Assembly: GCA_036377075.1 (NCBI GenBank)
Contig: DASUZB010000119.1
Span: 1-28,982, forward strand
Direction: 5' to 3'
Source: DASUZB01 sp036377075
Lineage (GTDB): Bacteria > Actinomycetota > CALGFH01
DNA length: 28,982 nt
Both the position numbers and the translations under genes were made by a program. A model generated the notes under the pieces. It searched no databases and was not told where the DNA came from. It saw only the letters and a program-made list of their open reading frames with translations. Positions within the stretch are counted from its first letter, which is position 1, and each line of letters opens with the position of its first letter. Of the stretch, positions 15,828 through 23,552 are shown piece after piece.

Positions 15828-17777
15828 CTAGGCGATGCCGCCGAGGGTGGCGCCGACGGCGAGGATGACCAGGTAGGCGGCGACGCCGCCGCCGAGCACG
15901 GTCAGGCGCAGCCAGCCGGGGATCTTGGGGCGGCCGGCGACGTGGTAGGCGACCACCCCGAGGAACGGGACCACCAGGATGCCGAGGACCCAGGCGACCG
16001 TGGCCGCGCGGCCGAGGTCCTCGCGGCGGGCCAGGTCCCACAGCGCCAGGGAGGTCCAGGCGGCGTAGAGCACGAACGGCAGCAGGTAGCCGTAGATGCC
16101 GAACACCAGCTGCCAGGCCGAGCTGGCCAGGATGGGGACGCCGAACATGGTGGGCTCCTTGCGGGTGGTCACCTCCAGGCCCGCCGGCCAGGCGGGCCGG
16201 GCGATCGCGGCCAGGTTCAGGTGCAGGCTGGTGTAGACGTTCACGGCGGGGCGAATCGGTGCCGACGCGCCGCCCGGCATCTGGGGCTGGGGTGGCGGCG
16301 GCGGCACGTCGCGGGACTCGACGTGCGGGTAGGCGCCGGTGTTGCCCTCGGCCACCGAGCCGAGCGACACCAGCGCGGTGGAGACGTCGAAGCGCACCGG
16401 CAGGCGCAGCCCCGAGCACGGCTGGAAGGCCTGCAGCCCGACCGGGATCGAGGTGCGCACGTCGTTGCCGGCGAAGCAGTTGCCCGGCCCCGCCGGGCCG
16501 GACAGCGCCACGTCGGCGCGGCCGGAGCCGCGCACCAGGTTGTCGCGCACCCGGTTGCCCGACGAGGTCCAGAAGTGCCGGTCGGTGTTGGGCGTGACCA
16601 GGATGCCGTGGTTGGGGTGGTTGACGACCAGGTTGCGCTCCACCCGGGAGTCGTCCCCGCCGGCGAGGATGATGCCGTTGCCGTAGGAGGACCACTCCAG
16701 CGCGCGGACCGGGGCGCTGCGGCTGCCGTTGCCCTCGACCACGTTGCCGACGACGTCGACGCCCTTGAACGGCGGCAGCAGCTCCGAGTCGAGCGTGTTG
16801 GGCACGATGCCGGCGACGTTGTGGCGCCAGACCGAGCGCACGATGTGGAGGTTGCCGCCGGCGTTGGTTCCCGAGTAGCCCAGGCCGTTGTCCTGCGAGG
16901 TGACGCCGTCGATGACCGCGTCGCACGGCTTGCACTGGCCGACGTAGAAGCCGGCGTCGTAGGAGCCCGACGCCCACGAGCGCTCCATCAGCCCGTCGGT
17001 CGAGTCGAACGCGTAGACCCCGTAGACCTCGTTGTTGATCGCGGTGACGTAGGAGGCGCGGTAGCCCTTGACGCCGGTCCAGAACAGGCCATTGACCTTG
17101 CCGTTGCGCACGGTGAGGTTCTCCACCGCGACGCCGTCGGCGGTGACGCTGATCGCGTTGGCGCGCTGGTACTCGGCGTCGACGATGACCTGGTTGCGGT
17201 CGCGGCCGCGGACCACCAGCGACGGGGTGCGGACCTTCACCTCCTCGCGGTAGGTGCCGGGGCCGACCAGGACCAGGTCGCCGGGCTTGGCCGCGTCGAC
17301 CGCGGCCTGGATGGTGCGGTAGTCCTCGGGCACGCGGCGGGTGACCCCGGAGGCCTTGGCGACCGGGGCCTGGCCGGTGCCGGGCGCGGCCTTGGCGGGG
17401 TTGAAGGGGACGTCGCCGACCACCAGGGTGGCGACCATGCCCTGCCTGGCGGTGGGGGTGGCGTGGAAGGTGCAGTAGAAGCGGTAGACGCCGGGCCGCA
17501 GGGCGGCGACGACGGTGGCGGTCTGGTCGGGGCCGATCGACTCGGGGGTGCGGAAGGCGCCGTCGGCGGCGACGGCGTTGTGGGGGGCGTAGCCCTTGTT
17601 CTCGAACACCACTGGGGTCCCGGCGGGGACGCGGGTGACGTCGCGGGCGTAGAAGTTGTCGAACATCCCCACCGACACCGAGGGCTGCTGGGGGCCGCCG
17701 CAGCCGGCCAGGCACAGCGGCAGGGCCAGCAGGGCCGCGCCGAGCCACCACCACGACCCGGCCGTGCGAGCCCGCAT
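15828..17777 (-). CDS. Lipoprotein fusion: cupredoxin, right-handed beta-helix, C-terminal PLDc_N membrane domain
   Basis: The 649-residue protein starts at ATG 17777 with GGAGG 6 bases upstream. Residues 1-25 form a lipoprotein signal ending LCLAGCGG. Residues about 30-115 are a plastocyanin-like domain with a copper site: His in GYAPHNAV, and Cys, His and Met in YCTFHATPTARQGM. A right-handed beta-helix follows (DYRTIQAAVDAAKPGDLVLVGPGTY near 165, then repeated turns to about 440), a fold typical of polysaccharide-binding or -cleaving proteins. The last 106 residues hold a PLDc_N-type module with about three hydrophobic segments (ALWDLARREDLGRA, then WVLGILVVPFLGVVAYH). The last module has its own AAGGAG and ATG (16148, residue 544) in the same frame, so it may also be made separately or be a recent fusion. 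The substrate is unknown. Confidence 0.8.
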   Translation of the reverse strand: MRARTAGSWWWLGAALLALPLCLAGCGGPQQPSVSVGMFDNFYARDVTRVPAGTPVVFENKGYAPHNAVAADGAFRTPESIGPDQTATVVAALRPGVYRFYCTFHATPTARQGMVATLVVGDVPFNPAKAAPGTGQAPVAKASGVTRRVPEDYRTIQAAVDAAKPGDLVLVGPGTYREEVKVRTPSLVVRGRDRNQVIVDAEYQRANAISVTADGVAVENLTVRNGKVNGLFWTGVKGYRASYVTAINNEVYGVYAFDSTDGLMERSWASGSYDAGFYVGQCKPCDAVIDGVTSQDNGLGYSGTNAGGNLHIVRSVWRHNVAGIVPNTLDSELLPPFKGVDVVGNVVEGNGSRSAPVRALEWSSYGNGIILAGGDDSRVERNLVVNHPNHGILVTPNTDRHFWTSSGNRVRDNLVRGSGRADVALSGPAGPGNCFAGNDVRTSIPVGLQAFQPCSGLRLPVRFDVSTALVSLGSVAEGNTGAYPHVESRDVPPPPPQPQMPGGASAPIRPAVNVYTSLHLNLAAIARPAWPAGLEVTTRKEPTMFGVPILASSAWQLVFGIYGYLLPFVLYAAWTSLALWDLARREDLGRAATVAWVLGILVVPFLGVVAYHVAGRPKIPGWLRLTVLGGGVAAYLVILAVGATLGGIA

Positions 17778-17935
17778 CCACAACCTCCGCCGTCCGACCG
17801 GCGCCGCACCCCCCGCTGCGCGGCCGCCGGGTTGTGCCGGAGTCTGCCACGCCCGGGCACACGGTCGATAGCTTGCTACACCGCCGGCGCGTGGCGGGTT
17901 CCACGGGCGGCAGGGGTGGCCGCCAGGTGGTGGGG

Positions 17936-18730
17936 TCAGGCGGTGTAGAACCGTTCGAGCACCGGAGCGACCGTCTTGGGGTCGGCCACGTGTGCCTGGC
18001 CTTCGAGGGTCAGGCGTTGCGCGTGCGGGAGGCTGGCGGCGATCGCGTCCGCGGCCTGGTCGAAGAACTGGTCGCCGCCGCCGGTGGCGACCAGGGTCGG
18101 CTGCGTGATCGTTGCGAGGCGGGCGCTGGGCGGCTGGCCGTCGCCCAGGACGGCCGCGTCGTAGGCCAGCGTGTGCGCGATCGCTTCCAGGCCGGGCCAG
18201 AGCGGCGAGCTCCTCGCTCCGGCGACGTCCTCCTCGCCAGAGCCGGCCACCCGCATGAACAGCTCGACCGCTTCGCCGCGGCGGCCGGCGGCGAGCACCG
18301 CGGTGAGCCGCTCGACGTAGCGCCGCCACGGCGCTGCCGCCGCCTCGCCGACGAAGTAGGGCACCTCGTACACGCCGATCCGGTCGACCGCGAGCCCTGC
18401 CGCCGCGGCCTCCAGCGCCAGCGCGCCGCCGGAGGAGACGCCGTACAGGTGGGCCGACCCGCCGGCCTCGGCGATCAGCGCGTCGAGGTCCTCGAGCTCG
18501 CGCTCCACGGCGTAGGGGAGGGTGTCGCCGCTGTCGGCGCGGCCGCGCCGGTCGTAGTTGTACACGGTGAACCACGCCGCCAGCTCCGTCGCCAGCGGCG
18601 TGTTCTCCCAGCGGCCGGCCCGGCCGGTGGCCGGGTCGACCAGGCCGCCGCCGACCAGGATGACGGGCGGTCCGCCGCCGGCGCGGTCGTACGCGATCGA
18701 GGTCCCGTCCTTCGACGTCACACGGCTCAC
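17936..18730 (-). CDS. Alpha/beta-fold hydrolase
   Basis: The 264-residue protein starts at GTG 18730, with GGGAGG about 5 bases upstream; the longer frame upstream is intergenic. It has the alpha/beta hydrolase order: an N-terminal strand with oxyanion region GPPVILVGGGLVDP, and DRRGRADSGDT near residue 70. The nucleophile Ser is in GVSSGGALAL near residue 98 (G-x-S-x-G). A late Asp lies in ATGGGDQFF near 215 and the His in EGQAHVADP near 250. These give a complete triad. The substrate is not predictable. It lies downstream of the tandem hairpins after lasso cluster 2, so it is probably a separate transcription unit. Confidence 0.85.
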   Translation of the reverse strand: MSRVTSKDGTSIAYDRAGGGPPVILVGGGLVDPATGRAGRWENTPLATELAAWFTVYNYDRRGRADSGDTLPYAVERELEDLDALIAEAGGSAHLYGVSSGGALALEAAAAGLAVDRIGVYEVPYFVGEAAAAPWRRYVERLTAVLAAGRRGEAVELFMRVAGSGEEDVAGARSSPLWPGLEAIAHTLAYDAAVLGDGQPPSARLATITQPTLVATGGGDQFFDQAADAIAASLPHAQRLTLEGQAHVADPKTVAPVLERFYTA

Positions 18731-18805
18731 GCGGCCCTCCCGGGGTGGAAGATCGGTGGCACCTTCTACCACCTGCCCACCACCTGCCCGGGTGTGGCGT
18801 GGCGG

Positions 18806-18852
18806 GCCGGGTGCCGCCCGGCCGACGCTTGGACGGCCCGGCGGCACCCGGC
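18806..18852 (-). terminator. First of two tandem hairpins after lasso cluster 2
   Basis: A perfect 13-bp inverted repeat joins 18806-18818 and 18840-18852 around a 21-base loop. It lies about 190 bases past the stop of the last cluster 2 gene. The stem is almost entirely G/C, without a T tail, as is common for high-GC terminators. Confidence 0.5.
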
Positions 18853-18853
18853 A

Positions 18854-18883
18854 CCCTCGCGGTGGGACGCGGTCCCGCGAGGG
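18854..18883 (-). terminator. Second tandem hairpin after lasso cluster 2
   Basis: CCCTCGCGG at 18854-18862 is complementary to CCGCGAGGG at 18875-18883, with a 12-base loop. It directly abuts the neighbouring 13-bp inverted repeat. An alternative inner stem (GGGAC with GTCCC, 18864-18876) could compete. The pair may act together as a strong end of the lasso transcript. Confidence 0.5.
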
Positions 18884-19043
18884 GTCTGCCGCGCCGCGGC
18901 GGCTGCCGGATCACCTCGACGGCCTGCCGACGTGTTAGCGCCGGCCTGCGGGTCCCCCCGGGTACCTGGCGGCGGTGATGCCCTCGCGCCGGGCTCACCC
19001 GCTGGCCGGCGTCAGGGAGCCGGGTAACCGCCGTGGCGGTCGC

Positions 19044-20015
19044 CTAACCGACGCGCTTGCGCCCGCGTCTGGGCCGTGCGGCGGCGAGGGCTCGGCCGAC
19101 CGCGACGAGCTGCCACGCGCGCAGCGCCAGGTGGCGGAGCCACCAGGGGAGCCGGTCGCTGAGCCAGCCCGGCGTGTTCGGCCGCACGCAGCGCCCGGCC
19201 ACCGACGCCGGCGTCGGGACGGCCCAGAGCCGCAGGTGGTGGAGGCGGTCACGCCAGCGCATGGCGTGGAACCGTCGCAGGACCTCCGACGCCGCGCCGG
19301 CGTCGGCGGCGCACAGGCGCGCGGTGAAGGGCGCGGGCGGCAGGCCGAGCTCGTCCGCGACGCGGTCCCCGTTGGCCGCGTAGCAGCGCAGCGCGCCGAT
19401 CAGCGCCGGCTCGGCGCCGAGCCGCCGCGCGACCGCCAGCGCCCCTGCCCAGGTCGCCAGCGGCATGCGGGCGACGGCGCGGTCGAGGTCGGCGCGCGGC
19501 CTCGGCTTGCGGTTGCCGTCCTGGACGGCGTGGATCGCGAGGTGGCAGGCGTGGGCCGCCTCGTCGAGCGCCCGCACCAGGCGGCCGTGGAGCTCGAAGG
19601 CGACCTGGTGCCCGGCGAGGACCTCCCAGGTCCGCTCGGGCGTCGCGGAGGTCTCGGGCAGGGTCAGGTGGAGGTCGACCGTGACGCCGTCGCCGGGGCG
19701 GCGGAAGGTCGCCGAGCCGGCGGGGACGGCGTGGAAGCCGTTGCGGTCCAACCAGCCGAGCACCAGCGCGAGGCCGTGCGGCGCGGCGAGCAGGTCGAGG
19801 TCGACGAAGGGGCGGAACTCGCCCGGGTACAGGCGCCGTGCCGTGACCGGTCCCTTCAGCAGGATGGTCGCGGCGCCAAGGGCCTCCATCTCGGTGAGCA
19901 TCTCGGCCGCGGCGGCCTCGAGCGCCAGCCGCCTGGCCGCCCAGCGCCGGTCGAGGTCGCGGTCGCCGCTGCCGGCGACCGTTGCCCGCAGCGGCGGCCG
20001 GCCGGCCGGGCTCAG
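19044..20015 (-). CDS. Nucleotidyltransferase-family tailoring enzyme (cluster 2, N)
   Basis: The protein resembles the NTP_transf_5 group often found with lasso kinases. LLKGPVTARRLYPGEFRPFVDLDLLA carries the conserved LKG and the D-x-D that binds metal and nucleotide, followed by VDLHLTLPE. A homologue in the pseudomycoidin cluster attaches hexoses to the phosphorylated C-terminal Ser, so a similar role is inferred. The start is unusual. No ATG or GTG lies at the right place; ATG 19901 would delete the first helices. CTG 20015 is preceded by GGGAGG and overlaps the exporter stop as CTGA, mirroring the GTGA overlaps of the other genes. From there the protein has 323 residues, against 285 from the ATG. 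It is the last gene of the cluster. Confidence 0.82.
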   Translation of the reverse strand: MSPAGRPPLRATVAGSGDRDLDRRWAARRLALEAAAAEMLTEMEALGAATILLKGPVTARRLYPGEFRPFVDLDLLAAPHGLALVLGWLDRNGFHAVPAGSATFRRPGDGVTVDLHLTLPETSATPERTWEVLAGHQVAFELHGRLVRALDEAAHACHLAIHAVQDGNRKPRPRADLDRAVARMPLATWAGALAVARRLGAEPALIGALRCYAANGDRVADELGLPPAPFTARLCAADAGAASEVLRRFHAMRWRDRLHHLRLWAVPTPASVAGRCVRPNTPGWLSDRLPWWLRHLALRAWQLVAVGRALAAARPRRGRKRVG

Positions 20016-21754
20016 GGTCCTCCCTCCCCCGCGTGGGCCTCGACCACGCGGCCACCGTCGAGGGTGACCACCCGGTCGGCATGGCGGATGGCCGCGCGGC
20101 TGTGGGTCACGGCGACGATCGTGAGGGTGCCGCGGAGGCGGTCGAGGGTGGCGACCACCGCCTCCTCGTTGTCGCCGTCGAGGCTGCTGGTTGCCTCGTC
20201 GAGCAGCAGCACGTCGGGGCGGCGCAGCAGGGCGCGGGCGATGGCGAGGCGCTGGCGCTCCCCGCCGGAGAGGCGCGCGCCGCGGTCGCCCACCGGGGTG
20301 GCGAGCCCGTCGGGCAGCAGGCGCACGAAGCCGTCCGCGGCGGCGAGCCGCAGCGCCTCCCACAGCTCGTCGTCCGAGGCTCCCGGCCGCGCCCAGCGCA
20401 GGTTGCTGGCGACGGTGCCGTCGAACAGGAAGGTCTCCTGCGGCACGTAGGCGACCCGGCGCCGCCAGGGCCTGGTCGGCCCCGCCAGCGCCCTGCCGTC
20501 GACCTCGACCGTCCCGGTCGACAGCGGCAGCAGGCCGAGCAGCACGTCGACCAGGGTGGTCTTGCCGGCGCCGGACGGGCCGACCACGGCGGTCGTCGAG
20601 CGGGCGGGGATCACCAGGGTGGCGTGGTCGAGTGCCGGCGGCCCGTCGGGCCGGTAGCGCACGGTGGCGCCGTCCAGCCGGATGCGGGTGCGTAGCCGCA
20701 GGTCGTCGTGCCCCTCGCCGGGGGCGGCCGCCTCGGCGGCGGCCTCGGCCGCCCGGGTGGTCGCGGCCACGGCGGCGTAGGCGGGCAGCAGCTGGGCGAG
20801 CTGCTGCGCCCTCCCCACCAGGTCGGCGGTGAGCGGCAGCAGGCGCGAGAACACGAAGACCAGGGCGACCAGGCGGGCGGGCGGCAGGTGCGCCACGGTG
20901 ACCGAGGCCCACACCACGCCAGCGAGCATGACCACCCCCGTGGCCTGCCGCGCGGCCGCGTTCGCCCCGCGGGAGCGCTCGTAGTCGAGCCGGGCGTCCC
21001 GCTCGGTGTCGAGCGCGGCGGCGAACGCGGCGACGTGAGCGTCCTCGCGGTCGTGGCTCTTGGCGAGCTTGACGCCGTCGAGGAACTCGGCGGCGGCGGC
21101 GAGCAGCCCGCGGCCGCCGCGGGTCAGCCGCTCGCCGTGCCGGCGGGCACGCCGCACGGCGGGGGCGGAGAGGGCCAGCAGGACCGCGGCGGCGGCCGTG
21201 GCGGCCAGCGCGATCGGGGGCGAGAGCAGTATGGCGACGGCCAGGTGCGCCAGCGCCATCCCGGTCGCGACCAGCCCCTCGAGGAACAGGCGGGTGCCAC
21301 CGGCGATCCGGGCGGCGTCGCTGGTCAGGGCGTCGAGCAGGTCGGAGCGGCGGCGCCGGCTCAGCCACGGCCACTGCGCGGCGGCGATGCCGGCGAACAG
21401 GCGCTTGCGGACCGCGTCGGTGAAGCCGAGCTGCAGCTCGGTGAGGAGCAGGTCGCGCCGGGTGGTGAGCAGCGCCTGGCCGGTGACGGTCGCGACGAAC
21501 ACCGCCAGGACGAGCGGGAGGGTCGGTCGCAGCCCGGCCGCCGCGAACGGCGCCGCGACCCGTGGCGGCGCCGCCCCGCCGAGGACGCCGGCCAGCTCCA
21601 GCAGCGGGACCAGCAGCAGCAGGCCGGCGCCTTCGAGCACGGTCACCAGGACCAGCAGCGCCAGCGCGAGCGCCAGCCGCCGGCCTCCGTGGCGGGCCAG
21701 CGCACCGACGTACGGGCGCAGCACGGCCTGCCCGCCCGCGCGGTCGACGGCCAC
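20012..21754 (-). CDS. Lasso peptide ABC exporter (cluster 2, D)
   Basis: The 580-residue exporter starts at GTG 21754, whose G is the last base of the sulfotransferase stop codon (TAGTG). The membrane domain covers about residues 15-320, with long Ala/Leu-rich helices. The ATPase domain has Walker A GPSGAGKTT near 391, Q-loop YVPQET, signature LSGGERQR near 496, Walker B VLLLDEATSSLD and an H-loop His in VTHSRAA. All motifs are intact. It probably exports the modified lasso peptide as a homodimer. It is similar in layout to the exporter of cluster 1, but diverged in the membrane part, which fits a different cargo. Confidence 0.93.
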   Translation of the reverse strand: MAVDRAGGQAVLRPYVGALARHGGRRLALALALLVLVTVLEGAGLLLLVPLLELAGVLGGAAPPRVAAPFAAAGLRPTLPLVLAVFVATVTGQALLTTRRDLLLTELQLGFTDAVRKRLFAGIAAAQWPWLSRRRRSDLLDALTSDAARIAGGTRLFLEGLVATGMALAHLAVAILLSPPIALAATAAAAVLLALSAPAVRRARRHGERLTRGGRGLLAAAAEFLDGVKLAKSHDREDAHVAAFAAALDTERDARLDYERSRGANAAARQATGVVMLAGVVWASVTVAHLPPARLVALVFVFSRLLPLTADLVGRAQQLAQLLPAYAAVAATTRAAEAAAEAAAPGEGHDDLRLRTRIRLDGATVRYRPDGPPALDHATLVIPARSTTAVVGPSGAGKTTLVDVLLGLLPLSTGTVEVDGRALAGPTRPWRRRVAYVPQETFLFDGTVASNLRWARPGASDDELWEALRLAAADGFVRLLPDGLATPVGDRGARLSGGERQRLAIARALLRRPDVLLLDEATSSLDGDNEEAVVATLDRLRGTLTIVAVTHSRAAIRHADRVVTLDGGRVVEAHAGEGGP

Positions 21755-22605
21755 TACCCCGCCGCCCCGGCCGCGGCCGCGGCCGTCGCGGCGTGGCGCT
21801 CCTGGAGGTGGCGGAGCAGCAGCCGCTCGCTCGCCGCATCCGCCTGGCGGCGTAGCCGTGGCGGTGGTACCTCGCCGTCCCAGCCCTCGCCGAGCAGGCC
21901 CCGCAGCACGCGCCGCACGGCGCCGCGGTAGTCGCCGGCGAGCTCCTCGTAGGCGACCTCGACCACCGGGAGTCGGAGGTGGTCGAGGCAGTCGCGCCAG
22001 GCCTGCAGCTCGCGGCGGAACTGGGACAGCCTCCGGTCGATGGCGCCGCGGTCGTAGGCCGGCGTCCACGCCGGGTCGGCGGTGCCGCCCGGTACCTTCC
22101 GCCAGCACCCGCTCTGGTGCGCGACCAGGTCGGAGACGGCCTGGCGGAGCCGGTCCTGGCGCCACAGCAGGACGACGGACGGGTTCGGGAACAGCTCCCG
22201 GAGCAGCTCGCCGACCTCGCCGTGGACGCGGGCACGGTCGCCGGCCGCGCCGCGTGCGAGGCGTTCCGCACGGTCGCCCCCCGCCGGGTCCCACCGCTGC
22301 AGGGTCTGCAGCACGTCCGGCCAGAACAGCTTGACGCCGAGGGTGCCGTCGCCGGCGGTCCGGTGCCGGTACAGCGCCGCGACGTAGTCGCGCAGCTCGC
22401 CGGCGTCCCAGCGTGCCTCGAACTGCGGCCGCCACTCGGGGTGGAAGTACTCCAGCGGGCAGCCGAGCCCAGCCGCCAGGAGCGCCTCGCCGAGCAGGGT
22501 GGAGCCGCAGCGCCGCATGGTGCACACCAGGACGCTGCGGCGGGGGCGGCGGTAGGCGCTGGCTTGGTCCGCGGCCGCGGTCGCTAGGTCGTAGCGCTGG
22601 CGCAC
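21754..22605 (-). CDS. Stf0-type sulfotransferase in lasso cluster 2
   Basis: The 283-residue protein resembles the Stf0 group, whose best-known member sulfates trehalose using PAPS. Near residue 27 it has VLVCTMRRCGSTLLGEAL, the 5'-phosphosulfate loop (family form C-T-x-R-x-G-S-T-L-L). LEYFHPEW, 20 residues later, and GVKLFW near 92 also fit. LRELFPNPSVVLLWRQDRLRQAVS near 140 is the 3'-phosphate-binding part with the conserved Arg and Ser. PVVEVAYEEL lies further on. The GTG start at 22605 overlaps the kinase gene by 22 bases, and GAGGT lies about 8 bases upstream. Its place between the kinase and exporter implies that it modifies the lasso peptide. Tyr, Ser or Thr of the core are possible acceptors; this is inference. 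Confidence 0.88.
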   Translation of the reverse strand: MRQRYDLATAAADQASAYRRPRRSVLVCTMRRCGSTLLGEALLAAGLGCPLEYFHPEWRPQFEARWDAGELRDYVAALYRHRTAGDGTLGVKLFWPDVLQTLQRWDPAGGDRAERLARGAAGDRARVHGEVGELLRELFPNPSVVLLWRQDRLRQAVSDLVAHQSGCWRKVPGGTADPAWTPAYDRGAIDRRLSQFRRELQAWRDCLDHLRLPVVEVAYEELAGDYRGAVRRVLRGLLGEGWDGEVPPPRLRRQADAASERLLLRHLQERHAATAAAAAGAAG

Positions 22606-23552
22606 GTGGCGACCTCGGTGGCGAGCCGGGCGAGGCGGTCGACGGTGCGGGGCACCAGGGCGAGCCCCCTGGGCTGGTCGAGCCGCAGCACCCGCAGCGG
22701 CCGCATCCAGGCGAGCAGGAAGGAGAACTCCCGCGCGAACGCCGCCGGGTCGGAGCGGTCCAGGCGCACCAGCTGGTCGCGGAGGTCGGCCAGGCGGCGC
22801 GACGGGCTCGGCTGGTGGAGCGCCAGCTCGTCGGCGTCGACCAGGCGCACCACCGTGGCGACCGGCACGGCTCGGCAATCCTGCGCCGGCAGCGGGTGGC
22901 GGGCCTTGCCGCCGTGCCGGGGCAGCCTCGCGCCGGGCGGCAGGCCGAGCCAGTCGCGGGCGTCGTCCCACAGCCGCACGTCCCCGGTGCAGGAGGCGAC
23001 CGTCGCCGTTGCGCCGGCGAGGCCGAGGACGGCGGCGTCGTCGCCCAGCAGCGGCCAGCCGGTGAGGCGGTGCAACGCCGCCGCGGCGGTGGACTTGCCG
23101 GCGCCCGACGGGCCGCACAGCAGCAGCGCGCCGCGTGGGCCGAGCACCGTGGCGGCGTGCAGCACGTGGGCACGCTGGCGGGTGAGGGCGCGTGGCAGGA
23201 CCGTGGCGACGACGAAGTCGGCGTCGTCCGGACCGTGCCGGGCCAGGCCGAGGTGCCAGGAGAGGGTGCGGCCGTCCGCCTCGACCGTGCAGGCGGCGAG
23301 GCCCTCGACGCGCACCGTGTAGGCGCCGTCGGGCCGCCGCCAGACCTCGAGCAGCCGCCGGCCCCGCCCCCGCAGGACCAGCCGGCCGGCGGCGGGCCGC
23401 TCGGCGGCGCGCCGCAGCCTGACGCCGAAGCGACCCTGGCGCTCGCCGGCAGGGACGCGGCAGTGGTCGAAGCCGCGCAGCGGGAGGTCGCTGTCGAGCC
23501 GGACCGAGCCGAACCGGTAGGCGAGCCGCCCGCCCGCCGCTTCACCGGTCAC
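22584..23552 (-). CDS. HPr-kinase-like lasso peptide kinase (cluster 2, K)
   Basis: The 322-residue protein resembles HPr kinase/phosphorylase-like kinases from paeninodin-type lasso clusters, which phosphorylate the C-terminal Ser of the precursor. The N-terminal 140 residues are a variable domain ending HVLHAATVLGPRGALLLC. The P-loop GPSGAGKSTAAAAL is near residue 147. LLGDDAAVLGL, about 30 residues later, has the acidic pair expected for metal binding, and a His-containing HPLPAQ segment lies near 225. The GTG start at 23552 overlaps the cyclase stop by 4 bases. The precursor ends in Gln-Ser, giving a matching acceptor. The enzyme is probably cytoplasmic and acts before or during maturation. 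Confidence 0.9.
   Translation of the reverse strand: MTGEAAGGRLAYRFGSVRLDSDLPLRGFDHCRVPAGERQGRFGVRLRRAAERPAAGRLVLRGRGRRLLEVWRRPDGAYTVRVEGLAACTVEADGRTLSWHLGLARHGPDDADFVVATVLPRALTRQRAHVLHAATVLGPRGALLLCGPSGAGKSTAAAALHRLTGWPLLGDDAAVLGLAGATATVASCTGDVRLWDDARDWLGLPPGARLPRHGGKARHPLPAQDCRAVPVATVVRLVDADELALHQPSPSRRLADLRDQLVRLDRSDPAAFAREFSFLLAWMRPLRVLRLDQPRGLALVPRTVDRLARLATEVATCASATT

Larger units (their letters stand above)
18731..19043. other. Intergenic region between lasso cluster 2 and the hydrolase gene
   Basis: These 313 bases contain the two tandem hairpins listed separately and a small ACCGCC/GGCGGT stem (19027-19040) just after the end of the nucleotidyltransferase gene. The rest shows no open frame with start signals on either strand. 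It presumably holds the promoter of the hydrolase gene, which I could not place. Confidence 0.45.

Noticed and set aside
17936..18730. The alpha/beta hydrolase as part of lasso cluster 2 (for example an isopeptidase)
   Set aside because: It is separated by 313 bases and two strong hairpins. It also lacks the beta-propeller domain of lasso isopeptidases.
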